64,000 bases of DNA from an uncultured Flavobacterium sp. (GCF_951805225.1 NZ_OX638201.1:124001-188000), one strand, 5' to 3'; positions 52,899 to 61,887 are shown, numbered from the stretch's first letter. Notes: a model not told the origin generated them from the sequence alone. Numbers and translations are program-made.

Positions 52899-54056
52899 CT
52901 AATAGGCAGTTTCTAATTTATACTTTCCTTTTTGCATAATATTGTAATTTCCACTTCTATAAAGTGCACCGCTTGTATCTCTGATAGTAAAATAGATTAC
53001 AAAATTTGAAGTTCTGTTTCCACTGTCTGAATAATAAGTATCAGCAACTGACATAAACATTCCTGTCGCGCCCCAGCTTATAACATAAGGAGCTTCACCA
53101 TTATTGTTTACTTTTGTATACCACCACATAATACTATCTACATCAGCATTGGCTAAATTACCAGTGTAATTCCAATTTATTATCGATGTTCCCGCTTGTA
53201 TATAATCAGTTCCCGAAGCCGTTATTTGTGGTAAAATTACCGGAGGAGTTGGGTATAAATATCTAATTGCTACTAAATCATACACAGAAAATCCATTCCA
53301 CGAGGAATTTGCAGTTCCGCCGTTCATTACTGAATTTGGATCCTGAGATGGCGTATTTGGTATAAGGTTTGCACCCGGACCGACACCTTCTCCTCTAATA
53401 TCCCAATTTGTATGACGTAAACCTATACAATGCCCTAATTCATGTACCATATTGTATCGCTTACTTGCTTCGAGAACAGTTACATTGCCGTTGAAATCTA
53501 AATTTATTAAGACTTGGTTGTATGGTTGATTATTCACAGGAAATCCAGCAGCAGCTATAACATTATTAAGACCAACAAATGCACTCGGATCGCTTTTAAT
53601 AATAATGTCTGAAGCAGCGCTGGTAGAAAGCTCAAAATGAACTGTAGATCCAGTGATATTATTCAGATCGCTAATTGCATTGGTTATAGCAGATCTCCAA
53701 TCGTCTACTCCGCCCGTTGGAATTGAGGGATCTACATAAACCGTCATCGAAGTAACGTTAGTTGACGAAACTAAATTATTTGTGGATGCATGTCTGTTAA
53801 GTGTGCCTTTTTTTGAGTAATCGTTAATGTTTTTTGAAAACATCAAATCACCTTGTACAAGATAGAATTTATCATACTCTTTGATCATCTCTTTTTGATA
53901 CCCCATTTCAATTAATTTTTTTACAACAGGGGTTTCTGTTAACGCACTTTCAGTATTGTTTTCATTAGAATTTTCATCGGAACAATTCTGAAATAAGAAG
54001 AGAATTGAAATTGCAAATGCAAAAAATAGCGATTTACCATAATACTTGTTTTTCAT
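52899..54056 (-). CDS. M57-type (dual-action HEIGH) zinc metallopeptidase lipoprotein
   Basis: 385 residues. Lipobox LFQNC at Cys25. The catalytic motif VHELGHCIGLRHT has zinc ligands His205, His209 and His215 with Glu206 as base, an HExxHxxxxxH pattern with the HEIGH-like HELGH. Residues about 105-220 form the protease domain (TVYVDPSIPTGGVDDWRSAITNAISDLN, VLINLD), and a C-terminal beta domain follows (ITASGTDYIQAGTSIINWNY). It fits peptidase family M57. It should act at the cell surface or periplasmic face. Its promoter has the regulon layout, shared with the GTPase operon. Confidence 0.88.
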   Translation of the reverse strand: MKNKYYGKSLFFAFAISILFLFQNCSDENSNENNTESALTETPVVKKLIEMGYQKEMIKEYDKFYLVQGDLMFSKNINDYSKKGTLNRHASTNNLVSSTNVTSMTVYVDPSIPTGGVDDWRSAITNAISDLNNITGSTVHFELSTSAASDIIIKSDPSAFVGLNNVIAAAGFPVNNQPYNQVLINLDFNGNVTVLEASKRYNMVHELGHCIGLRHTNWDIRGEGVGPGANLIPNTPSQDPNSVMNGGTANSSWNGFSVYDLVAIRYLYPTPPVILPQITASGTDYIQAGTSIINWNYTGNLANADVDSIMWWYTKVNNNGEAPYVISWGATGMFMSVADTYYSDSGNRTSNFVIYFTIRDTSGALYRSGNYNIMQKGKYKLETAY

Positions 54057-54205
54057 AATTTTTCAAATTTAATTTAGTAATAAGGGTTTAGTTAATAGAT
54101 ATTTTGTGGCTTGTTATTATAGAATTATAGGTTAATTGTAAATGATTGCTGAAACTTCTTTAAATACTAAATTAACATAATAAAACTTATAATAATTTTG
54201 TATTT

Positions 54206-54250
54206 CAAATGTAAATACTTTAAAATCAATAACCTTACGGGAAACCGTAA
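54206..54250 (-). promoter_or_regulatory. Regulon promoter C (metalloprotease)
   Basis: Minus strand: TTACGG-TTTC-CCGTAA (54235-54250), 21 nt, TACATTTG (54206-54213). About 150 nt before the start codon. The rest of 54057-54548 is AT-rich with no gene seen. Confidence 0.75.
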
Positions 54251-54548
54251 AAGTCTTTTAGAAATAATCTATTAAAATAATTAACAGGATTAAACAACTA
54301 AAAAGAGTTTTTTTTAGAAATCATAGATAGAGGAAAGTCTCAAAAAAACGATAACAAAGAATAAATTTTTATTTAGATCCTTTTCAATAACAGGATACTT
54401 CAGAAGAAATAAAAGATAGTAATTCGTGCCGTGATTAGTTTTGTTGTCAAATGATAAAAATAATAAGATAATTACCTCATAAAAATGCATTTCAAATGAT
54501 TAAAATAAGTATATTCGTTCTACTTAATTTTATCATAACCAATTATAA

Positions 54549-55340
54549 ATGAGTATGAAACAAGCAACTACTATAGACGAAGTAATTCAGTTTTTGGATG
54601 AAATAATCGAAAAATCAAAACTAGAACAAAGCGCTATAGGCTTATTTGCTACGCTATATCGTGAAGTTACGGTAAAAGTAAAAGAAGGAATCCGAGATGG
54701 TTCTTTTCAGAATGGGGAACGAATGGAAAAATTGGACGTTATTTTTGCCAATCGATACATAAAAGCATATTACCAATATAAAGCCAAAGAAAAACCATCT
54801 GAATGTTGGGGATTTGCTTTTGAGCAAACCGAAAAATATTGGCCAATAGTGCTTCAGCATTTATTATTGGGGATTAACGCGCATGTGAATCTTGATTTAG
54901 GAATAGCTTCGGCACAAGTAAGTACGGTAGAAGATATAGAGAGTTTAAAACACGACTTCGATCAAATAAATACGATTCTGAGTAATTTGGTTGGAGGTGT
55001 CGAAAAATGCTTAATCAAAATTTGGCCAACGCTCACAATGATCCTAAAATGGACAGGCAAAATCGACACCTTTTTTATTGATTTTAGTATGCAAACGGCA
55101 AGAGATGGCGCATGGAAATTTGCCAATGAATTTGTAGCAGTTCCGGAAAACCAAAGAGAATCCTGCACAAAACTAAGAGACGAAAGAATAACCGAAATCG
55201 CCCGATTAGTTTCGAATCCGGGATATTTTGTGAGTGCCGTTTTCAAATTCATTCGCTTATTTGAAAGAGGAACTGTCGCTCAAAAAATAATTGATATGCA
55301 AATCGCCGAGCAAAATAATGTTGAATGTGCGGTTGCTTAA
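54549..55340 (+). CDS. DUF5995 family protein
   Basis: 263 residues, mainly helical and soluble with no signal peptide. RMEKLDVIFANRYIKAYYQYK and the WPIVLQHLLLGINAHVNLDLGIA block are typical of DUF5995. The His/Asn-rich motif ILQHLLLGINAHVNLDL suggests a metal-dependent helical fold, but no function is known. It is convergent with the downstream leftward genes. Confidence 0.85.
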   Translation: MSMKQATTIDEVIQFLDEIIEKSKLEQSAIGLFATLYREVTVKVKEGIRDGSFQNGERMEKLDVIFANRYIKAYYQYKAKEKPSECWGFAFEQTEKYWPIVLQHLLLGINAHVNLDLGIASAQVSTVEDIESLKHDFDQINTILSNLVGGVEKCLIKIWPTLTMILKWTGKIDTFFIDFSMQTARDGAWKFANEFVAVPENQRESCTKLRDERITEIARLVSNPGYFVSAVFKFIRLFERGTVAQKIIDMQIAEQNNVECAVA

Positions 55341-55364
55341 TTTTTGAAAAATAACATAAAAAAT

Positions 55365-55388
55365 ACGCAAAGTCAGAGTCATTTGCGT
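55365..55388. terminator. Hairpin between convergent genes
   Basis: ACGCAAA (55365-55371) pairs with TTTGCGT (55382-55388), A-rich on the left and followed after a few bases by T4. Modest stem; can serve both genes. Confidence 0.55.
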
Positions 55389-55424
55389 AGCGTTTTATGA
55401 ATAATTTTTTCGTTAAGCAGATTG

Positions 55425-56075
55425 TTATTTAAAAGATTTAATAAAATTTTGAGTCAAAATAGCTCCTAAATTTTCATTTAGATAAGACACGGCTCCTGTA
55501 TAAAGATGATTGTTTATGATAGTAAAGTAAATTTCCTGGGTATAAAATAATTCTCCTGTTTTAGGATGATAAAGATGCACCACGATTTTATTAAAGTCGT
55601 ATTTGCCTAGTTTTACATCATTATTTACAATGTCAAACTTCATTCCTTTTCCAGAATATGTTTCTTCAAGTAATTTAAACATGAAAGATTTGTATTCTTC
55701 AAATGACATCTTCTTTTTGCCTTCTAAAGTTTCGTAGGTAGCAACGAAAGTATTGTATTTTTCTTTTTCAAAACTAATTAAAACATTAGTTTCTGAACTG
55801 ATATTTTTTCCTTGAGAACTATTCTCTTTTATTGCTTCGTAACCTTTATCTTCTAATTGTTTAATTCTTTCTTTTGAAGTTATTGTAAAATCTGAAGGGA
55901 TTTCAATTTGCCAATCGAATAAATTACATTTATACTTGCTATCTTCTATTTTACCATCTTCCAGAACCTCGACTATTAGCTCATTTTTATTCGAAGTATT
56001 AGTTTGTTTTTGTTGACAAAAGCAATAAAATGGAATGAAAGCTAGTAATAAAAGGTTGAAGTATTTTTTTTTCAT
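55425..56075 (-). CDS. Exported protein, unknown function
   Basis: 216 residues. The signal peptide ends near FYCFCQQ; the Cys residues at about 18 and 20 could be a lipobox. The mature part includes YKCNLFDWQIEIPSDFTITSKERIKQLEDKGYEAIKE, a pattern seen in small exported proteins with a PsbP/Mog1-like alpha-beta fold, but I do not assign a family. It follows the two-TM gene by 32 nt on the same strand. Confidence 0.65.
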   Translation of the reverse strand: MKKKYFNLLLLAFIPFYCFCQQKQTNTSNKNELIVEVLEDGKIEDSKYKCNLFDWQIEIPSDFTITSKERIKQLEDKGYEAIKENSSQGKNISSETNVLISFEKEKYNTFVATYETLEGKKKMSFEEYKSFMFKLLEETYSGKGMKFDIVNNDVKLGKYDFNKIVVHLYHPKTGELFYTQEIYFTIINNHLYTGAVSYLNENLGAILTQNFIKSFK

Positions 56076-56107
56076 GATGTGTGTTAAAACGTTTGATCGG
56101 ATATTTA

Positions 56108-56614
56108 TTAATTATTTAAATTTGTGTTTTTCGTAATAAAATCAGTTGCCAATTTTACTTTTTCAAATTTAGTCAAAGTCAAAATCTTTTTTTGATAAGT
56201 TTTATTTTCGTCTGTAATAAATATATTAAAACAATTTACAGAGTGATTTAAATCGGGTTCCCAATTATGAAGTTCTTTAATATTGTACGAATAAGCATAA
56301 TTCGTTGAAAGTTTACCATTAGTTATAAAAAGTTGTTGAAAATCAGAAATCTCAATTAGTTTTTTTGTTAAAGTAAATCCAAACAAAGAAACAATTTTAT
56401 AAAGTTTTTGATTTTCTATTGACAAACCTTTCTTCGTAAATAGAATAGAGATAAATATTAGATTCAAAAGAAATAAAATTATTTCAATAATATAATAAGA
56501 TTTAAAATCAACAGAGTTTAGCATTCCAATAAAAAACATTCCGGTAATAAATGTCAAAATAATCAAATTTTGAAATTGTCTGAAGTCTAAATTTCGTTCT
56601 AAAATAATTTTCAT
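56108..56614 (-). CDS. Two-TM protein with PH-like C-terminal domain
   Basis: 168 residues. Membrane segments near 17-35 and 42-61 are followed by FTKKGLSIENQKLYKIVSLFGFTLTKKLIEISDFQQLFI, beta-rich and like bacterial PH domains. Its layout matches the 57343-57792 protein nearby. It lies 1 nt after the XRE regulator gene, so it is probably co-expressed with it. Function unknown. Confidence 0.6.
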   Translation of the reverse strand: MKIILERNLDFRQFQNLIILTFITGMFFIGMLNSVDFKSYYIIEIILFLLNLIFISILFTKKGLSIENQKLYKIVSLFGFTLTKKLIEISDFQQLFITNGKLSTNYAYSYNIKELHNWEPDLNHSVNCFNIFITDENKTYQKKILTLTKFEKVKLATDFITKNTNLNN

Positions 56615-56615
56615 T

Positions 56616-56852
56616 TTATAAATCTTTAATTAAATCACTAGGATTTATTTTTAAGGATTTAGCAATTTTAAACAAAGTGCTTATTTTCATTTCCTGAGAA
56701 CCGTTGATGTATTTTCGTAAATTTTCTACATCCATTTCAGCTCCACTAGCGACCTCTCTTTGTTTAAGTTTATTATCTTCTATTATATCTTTTATTCTGA
56801 TTCCTAATTGTTTTACAACTTCAGGAACCTCAGTTTTTCTTGTTCTTTTCAT
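56616..56852 (-). CDS. XRE-family HTH regulator
   Basis: 78 residues. One helix-turn-helix domain (about 13-70): LGIRIKDIIEDNKLKQREVASGAEMDVENLRKYINGSQEMKISTLFKIAKSL. Basic N-terminus (MKRTRKTE). It is divergent from the 113-residue gene, and the gap carries two palindromic sites likely bound by this protein. The next gene follows by 1 nt. Confidence 0.9.
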   Translation of the reverse strand: MKRTRKTEVPEVVKQLGIRIKDIIEDNKLKQREVASGAEMDVENLRKYINGSQEMKISTLFKIAKSLKINPSDLIKDL

Positions 56853-56888
56853 GGAAATAAAATTACAAGTAATAGATTGTTTTTACAT

Positions 56889-56919
56889 GATTGTATACAA
56901 TCGGTTGTATGTAACCGAT
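56889..56919. promoter_or_regulatory. Tandem palindromic operators in the XRE divergent gap
   Basis: GATTGTATACAATC (56889-56902) is a perfect palindrome. Next to and overlapping it, ATCGGTT (56900-56906) and AACCGAT (56913-56919) form a second inverted repeat with a 6-nt spacer. They lie 37-70 nt from both start codons and are likely operators for the XRE protein. Confidence 0.6.
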
Positions 56920-56961
56920 TATTTTGTAATTTTACTTTTAAATAAGTAAATAAATTCAATC

Positions 56962-57303
56962 ATGGAAATACAACATACAAAGCAAGTCACAGAATTTTTA
57001 GAATCCATGAATAGAATCAATAAATTCAAAAAACTAAAACAAGAAAATATCGGTGATAATTCGTTTAGCGTAAAGCTGAAAGTATCTTGTTATAACGAAC
57101 TTAATTTAATGGTTTCAAGTCTTTTAAAAGCGAGTATTATTTTACTTAACGATGACGCCCGAAGTCAGGCAAGTTTTCCATTTAATGAAGCTGATAATAA
57201 TGTAATGAATTTGCTTGAAATTGCTTTGCAGCTTTTACCAGAAGATGAAATGGAAATATTGGATGATTTGCATAAGGTTTATTTGCAAACTGATATAGTT
57301 TAA
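56962..57303 (+). CDS. Small helical protein, divergent from XRE gene
   Basis: 113 residues, soluble and helical, with an acidic C-terminus (LPEDEMEILDDLHKVYLQT). No family recognised. Divergent promoter shared with the XRE regulator suggests it is a regulatory target or partner. Confidence 0.65.
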   Translation: MEIQHTKQVTEFLESMNRINKFKKLKQENIGDNSFSVKLKVSCYNELNLMVSSLLKASIILLNDDARSQASFPFNEADNNVMNLLEIALQLLPEDEMEILDDLHKVYLQTDIV

Positions 57304-57342
57304 ACTTTTCTATTGTTAGCGAAAGTGGTTACGGATAAAAAA

Positions 57343-57792
57343 TTAATTCAGTGTGTTTTCTCTAATTGCTATTATAATTTTCTGATAATTTTCAAAATGA
57401 TCAGGACTAATCAATAATTCTGTACCATCTTCAAGAAATACTGTACTTTCAAAATAACCTGTTGTTATTTGTCCTGCATCGCTATAAGATCCTTGAATAC
57501 GTTCTGTTTGAACTTTTAAAACTGAAGAATAAGGAATAAATTCTACTTTCTTTGAAGTTAAAGTTTTTCTTTTTATACCTTTTTTTGTGACAGTAATTTC
57601 ATAAATCGAACTCATTGTGTTAATGTGGAAAAAGAAGCTTAACGCTAAAAATATAAGCGATCCGAAAGTTATTTTATAATTTTCGGTACGAAAACTATCG
57701 AAAAAATAAGAGAGACAAATGAAATCAAATATAATGTAAACAAGGTTAATTCTAATTAAAAATAAAGTTCGAAATTTTGAATGTATTTTCAT
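57343..57792 (-). CDS. Two-TM protein with PH-like domain
   Basis: 149 residues. Membrane segments near 12-30 and 43-58, then a beta-rich PH-like domain (YEITVTKKGIKRKTLTSKKVEFIPYSSVLKVQTERI, DGTELLISPDHFENYQKII). Similar plan to the 56108-56614 product. It is 6 nt from the DoxX-like gene upstream, so the two form an operon. Confidence 0.65.
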   Translation of the reverse strand: MKIHSKFRTLFLIRINLVYIIFDFICLSYFFDSFRTENYKITFGSLIFLALSFFFHINTMSSIYEITVTKKGIKRKTLTSKKVEFIPYSSVLKVQTERIQGSYSDAGQITTGYFESTVFLEDGTELLISPDHFENYQKIIIAIRENTLN

Positions 57793-57798
57793 TTGTTA

Positions 57799-58617
57799 TT
57801 ACCTTATTGTTGTTTTACGATCATTTGTCAATGCAATTACTAATGCAATACCGCAGAAAAGCAACGCAACAAATGCACGAACAATTTCGTTTCCGCCACC
57901 TGCCGATGGATTTGCAATGGCATCAGGAATATGAAAGAATAGAAAAAACAGTAAAAGCGTAAGTGCTAAAAGAAGCGCAATTGGTTTTATTAATATTTTG
58001 AAAATAATTGAAATTCCGGCAATGACAAGAGCAACACCAAAAAAATAAGTCCAAAACATAGGCGCTGGCAACCATTTTGGTACCATTGTAGCGATAAAGT
58101 TGGCAAAAGCAAAATGACTCAATCCAAATAATATCATTAGAATCGAATAAAAAACTCGCCCACACGGAATAAGTTTTTCTAAAAATGTTGTGAAATTCTT
58201 TTCGCCTCCAGCAGGAATGTTCTCTGTAAATGATCCCGCCATTACAAACGCTCCACCACTATAAGTTAATTCTTCGAGAGCATTTATCCAAACCTGAAAA
58301 TCGGGAGTTTTATCTGCACTAAGCATTATAATATAAGGCAAATGAGAAGTGATAATTGCAAAAAGAAAACCAAAACCTAAATAAAGACATACTTTTTTTG
58401 TGTCTATAGATTTAATTTTAAATAATCCCGAAATGATAATTCCCGAAAATATCAAAGCTATTCCGGTAAGAATAAGGAAGATAGCATTCTCATTAGCCCA
58501 AGCCGGAAACGGAGATAAAATTTCTGAACGAAAATTTTTGATAATAATTTGATGAATCCCCAAAGCAACAACACCGATACCATAAAATGCACGGCCGATT
58601 TTAATAAGTTTTTCCAT
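57799..58617 (-). CDS. DoxX-like membrane protein with internal duplication
   Basis: 272 residues with about seven to eight membrane segments. Two related halves: the first starts LIKIGRAFYGIGVVALGIHQII and the second EKLIPCGRVFYSILMILFGLSHF, each leading into a TGIALIFSGI or GVALVIAGI segment. This points to duplication of a four-helix DoxX-type unit. Substrate or partner unknown. Confidence 0.75.
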   Translation of the reverse strand: MEKLIKIGRAFYGIGVVALGIHQIIIKNFRSEILSPFPAWANENAIFLILTGIALIFSGIIISGLFKIKSIDTKKVCLYLGFGFLFAIITSHLPYIIMLSADKTPDFQVWINALEELTYSGGAFVMAGSFTENIPAGGEKNFTTFLEKLIPCGRVFYSILMILFGLSHFAFANFIATMVPKWLPAPMFWTYFFGVALVIAGISIIFKILIKPIALLLALTLLLFFLFFHIPDAIANPSAGGGNEIVRAFVALLFCGIALVIALTNDRKTTIR

Positions 58618-58797
58618 TAGTGGTTTAGTTAGAAAAAATGATTAAATAATAGATTTTGGTAACTATCAAATATATAAATTAATTCAGAAAATACTTGTTT
58701 AAGGTTTTGGTTTTTAATGGTTTGAAAGAAGATACACAAAGTGAAGAACATTTGTGTGTTTTTTTATGAGGAACACTTCGGAGAGTGAAGCTACTTT

Positions 58798-59511
58798 TTA
58801 ATTTTTATCCAAGTCAATAAAACTCCAATTGCTGTTATTAAAACTATCGATATTTCCGAATTTTTGTTGAAGTGAGAGAAAATTAGCAATTTCTAATAGA
58901 TCGTTTTTTCTTAGTTCACAGTGTATTAGTTTTTTCTGCTTTAAGGAAAGAATAACCAATTGTATGGTTTTATGTTCGTTTACCCATTGCTTTTGATAAT
59001 CTGTAAAACACGTAGTAAGTTTTTCAAATATACTAACAAGTGTGTTGCTATTTGTGTTTTCTAGCAAATGGATAAATGCCCCATTTTGTTCCTCTCTTAT
59101 CAATTTTAAAATATCTTTTCCAGTTTTTTTAATTCCAGAATTACGATGTTTAAATTCAATATTCATTATACGCTCGTAATTAATAGAGTTTTTTTTAAAC
59201 ACGCACATATCATGAGAAGCTAATTGACCTTCATTTTCAACCTTAATATCTTCGTAAGTTTTGCCAAATGAAAATTTCCCTGTTGTTGGTGTTTCAATGG
59301 AATAATACAAACCAGGATATTTTATCTTAAATTCTTCTATGAATAAAACACGAAGTTCTTGTTCAGATATTCTCTTTATCTCTTTAGAACCATCAGATTG
59401 AATTTTTACTGGAAAAATAAGTTGTTCGGTTGAGTTGCTTCCATCTTTTTCAAAATCTAAAGTGGCAAGACGAGTTAATACCTTTTTGCTTAATTCAAGA
59501 ATATCAATCAT
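58798..59511 (-). CDS. Unknown protein with PD-(D/E)XK nuclease-like signature
   Basis: 237 residues, soluble. ASHDMCVFKKNS (Asp101) followed by RIMNIEFKHRN (Glu119, Lys121) matches the D-x(n)-ExK core of the PD-(D/E)XK fold, with Glu60 in an upstream helix (LFIEEFKIKYPGLYY). No DNA-modification partner lies next to it. The spacing is plausible but I have not confirmed the fold; chance similarity is possible. A single gene. Confidence 0.5.
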   Translation of the reverse strand: MIDILELSKKVLTRLATLDFEKDGSNSTEQLIFPVKIQSDGSKEIKRISEQELRVLFIEEFKIKYPGLYYSIETPTTGKFSFGKTYEDIKVENEGQLASHDMCVFKKNSINYERIMNIEFKHRNSGIKKTGKDILKLIREEQNGAFIHLLENTNSNTLVSIFEKLTTCFTDYQKQWVNEHKTIQLVILSLKQKKLIHCELRKNDLLEIANFLSLQQKFGNIDSFNNSNWSFIDLDKN

Positions 59512-59550
59512 AAGATTTATAATAAGATTGTTTTTATTTAATATTGATTT

Positions 59551-59567
59551 GTGCGAACGTCTCGCTC
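59551..59567. repeat. Degenerate copy of the CGAGCG hairpin repeat
   Basis: GTGCGAACGTCTCGCTC differs at one base from the unit at 42880-42896. Confidence 0.6.
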
Positions 59568-59598
59568 ATTCCCGCAAAGTATTTTATTGTTTTGAAAA

Positions 59599-59973
59599 TT
59601 ATGAAGTCAAAAGTTTTGATTTTTGTTGTTCGAACTCTTCTTGAGATAAAACACCGGAATCTAACAAATCTTTTAGTTTTTGTAAACTATTTAATTTTTC
59701 ATTAAAATCATTTTTTTGCAAATCTGAGAAGTTTTCTTCTTTTGAATAAGAATTATTGTTTACTACTATTGTTTGAGATTCGTTATTTGTTGTACAAGCC
59801 CATACTAATGAAACTATCCAACCAATGAATGTCCAACCTAAAAAGAGATTCAATAGTATGATTGCAGTACGATTAGTTTTTTTACGACCTAGAGCAATAA
59901 GAGCTGGCAAAAAGTAAAGTGCTAAAAAAGGAATTACAATTATAAGTAATTCTGTTGCTCCAATTCTTCCCAT
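59599..59973 (-). CDS. Superinfection-immunity-like membrane protein with SHOCT domain
   Basis: 124 residues. Two membrane segments: LLIIVIPFLALYFLPALIAL (about 8-27) and AIILLNLFLGWTFIGWIVSLVWA (about 37-59), the latter with the LNLFLGWTFIGWIVSLVWA block of the Imm_superinfect family named after T4 Imm. The C-terminus (about 92-124: SLQKLKDLLDSGVLSQEEFEQQKSKLL) is a SHOCT motif. Bacterial members are widespread and an immunity role is not established. Confidence 0.85.
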   Translation of the reverse strand: MGRIGATELLIIVIPFLALYFLPALIALGRKKTNRTAIILLNLFLGWTFIGWIVSLVWACTTNNESQTIVVNNNSYSKEENFSDLQKNDFNEKLNSLQKLKDLLDSGVLSQEEFEQQKSKLLTS

Positions 59974-60099
59974 AAAGTTTGTTTTGGTTAGTTAATATTT
60001 GGTTTTAGTTATTGTCTATATGGATTTGCTTGATTAGGACAGGTGGATTGTTGGATGTTTTGCGTAAGATTTACTTGTAATTTTTATAAGCTTTTATAC

Positions 60100-60260
60100 G
60101 CAGTGTCCGAAGTCTCCTGATTTCGGACCCGCTGCTATATACCGATAACTCGAATTTACAATATTTGTCCATAAAGATTGGATTTTATACTTTTAATTTT
60201 AGTATTGTGTCTCACTGTTGCGGGCACGGATTGTAAATCCGCGTGACCGAAAATGAAGAT
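60100..60260. repeat. Intergenic hairpins and GGATTGTAAATCC repeat
   Basis: GTCCGAA (60105-60111) pairs with TTCGGAC (60122-60128), extended outside by GCAG and CTGC (60100-60103, 60132-60135). Later GGATTGTAAATCC (near 60228-60240) is palindromic and followed by GCG, in the style of other dispersed repeats. The 322-nt gap 59974-60295 has no gene. Confidence 0.5.
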
Positions 60261-60295
60261 ACATCCGCGTAATTTGGGATCGTAATATTAAAGTT

Positions 60296-60937
60296 TTATT
60301 TGATATTTTTAATTGCATTTTTAATTGCTTCGTATTGATTTTTTTCAATTTCAACTTTTTGTGTGGGTTTATCCTTTAAGTTTATAATTAAGTTAAATAT
60401 TAATGCAAAAATTGCAACACCCAGTGCTATTTGTGTAATTAAAATTTGTCTTTTAAATCTTTGTTCATCTCTAGGTACATATTCATTTTCACAAAAGCGT
60501 TTAAACTCTTCTGTCGAATAAATTTCCTTATTGGTATATTCACAAAGTAAATCGATTACATTTTGGTCATTAAAATTATAACCAACAGATGGTAAATTTG
60601 ATACACAACCTCCAAATTTATTTGATGCCATACCATTAGAACCTCTTTCTAATAATAAAATATATCCATCTTTTTCAAGCATTTTAATGAGATTAACCAC
60701 TTGTAGAATGAATAAAGATAATTCATCAGTTTTATTTATAATGTATTCGCTTTCGGCAGGTGTTGGTGCTTGATTTCTAATTGTGAAATCCAAAGAGGCA
60801 CTTCTAGGATTTCTATTTACTATGATACAAACTCCTTTTAAGTCGCTATCTATAATATTACCTAAAAAGTTATTTGATCCACTATTTTTTAATATTCTAT
60901 CGCAAATATTTGTTTCTAATTTACTTAAAAGTCTCAT
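60296..60937 (-). CDS. Tail-anchored-like protein of unknown function
   Basis: 213 residues. A soluble helical/alpha-beta part to about 160, one membrane segment at about 165-185 (LITQIALGVAIFALIFNLII), then a charged tail. No family recognised. Alone between the repeat tract and the DUF3825 gene. Confidence 0.6.
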   Translation of the reverse strand: MRLLSKLETNICDRILKNSGSNNFLGNIIDSDLKGVCIIVNRNPRSASLDFTIRNQAPTPAESEYIINKTDELSLFILQVVNLIKMLEKDGYILLLERGSNGMASNKFGGCVSNLPSVGYNFNDQNVIDLLCEYTNKEIYSTEEFKRFCENEYVPRDEQRFKRQILITQIALGVAIFALIFNLIINLKDKPTQKVEIEKNQYEAIKNAIKNIK

Positions 60938-61044
60938 TTATTATTTTTGGTTTTATTAGGTTATGTATTATGTTGAAGATATTTTGTAAATATTTTTTTT
61001 TAACTAAAATTATAATTTCGCCAAATCACTAAGTTGGCAATCTT

Positions 61045-61887
61045 TTATGGAGTTAACCAGTCGTCATCTGGTTTTGTAATTAATCTAGCGTCTATGTATG
61101 CCATATCCATAGTCAAAATTGTCTTGCCTCTATAAATATTACGTTGTTTGTCTTTGTCTATTACGAAAGCAAGTTCCGCTAAGTTTTCCTCATTTGTCAA
61201 TACAAGTGGTAGTAATAATTGTATTTTTCCTTCATACCAATGAGGTATAGCAATTTTATAATTTCGTTTAACTTTTTCTTTCAAGGCTTGAATTGAGCCA
61301 AGTATAATATTCTCCGCCATCTTTGCATTTCCTTGTAGAATTGATGGAAACCTAATAATATTTTGCTCAACTATATGTGTCAAATTTGTGTCAATTTCTA
61401 GTTTTGTATCAAAAACCAAATCATTTGCGTCATCAATATATGTTGCTATTTCAGGCGTAGGAGCATAAAATTGCATTTTTTCTGAATAACTGTCGATAAA
61501 TGCGTAAAATGTCCAGTCGCATTGATTTCTATCTTTTGCTTGGCCATTTTTGAAAAAAGTTGCAAAAATATCTTTACCTCTTTTTGTTTGTAGTCCGGTA
61601 TTAAAGCAGCATTTGTCTTTTTCTTTTGAATAAACAATTTTATTTTGTTCTACAACTCTTAAAAAAGTATAATTCAAATAGTTTGTAAGGATAGGGTAAT
61701 TTTGATTTGGATATTTATTTCTAAATTCTTCTGTTTTAAAATTCCATTCTTCTTGATTTCGTGTCATTTTTGATAAATAAGAGAATGGAGTTTCCCAAGT
61801 TTGTCCTTCTTCTCCGTTGAATGGAAAATGGGCAAAATATTTTCTAGGACTTTGATCTTTGTATTTTTTTGTTAAACTTTCGTACAT
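61045..61887 (-). CDS. DUF3825 domain protein
   Basis: 280 residues, soluble. The C-terminus GKTILTMDMAYIDARLITKPDDDWL matches the DUF3825 block, and LNYTFLRVVEQNKIVYSKEKDKCCFNTGLQTKRGKDIFATFF is the upstream part with NTGLxTxxxxDI. No catalytic motif is evident. Proteins of this domain occur with RNA-binding partners in some genomes; none lies here. Confidence 0.8.
   Translation of the reverse strand: MYESLTKKYKDQSPRKYFAHFPFNGEEGQTWETPFSYLSKMTRNQEEWNFKTEEFRNKYPNQNYPILTNYLNYTFLRVVEQNKIVYSKEKDKCCFNTGLQTKRGKDIFATFFKNGQAKDRNQCDWTFYAFIDSYSEKMQFYAPTPEIATYIDDANDLVFDTKLEIDTNLTHIVEQNIIRFPSILQGNAKMAENIILGSIQALKEKVKRNYKIAIPHWYEGKIQLLLPLVLTNEENLAELAFVIDKDKQRNIYRGKTILTMDMAYIDARLITKPDDDWLTP

Noticed and set aside
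57329..57334. Single TTACGG half-site after the 113-residue gene
   Set aside because: No second half-site and no -7 box at the right distance.
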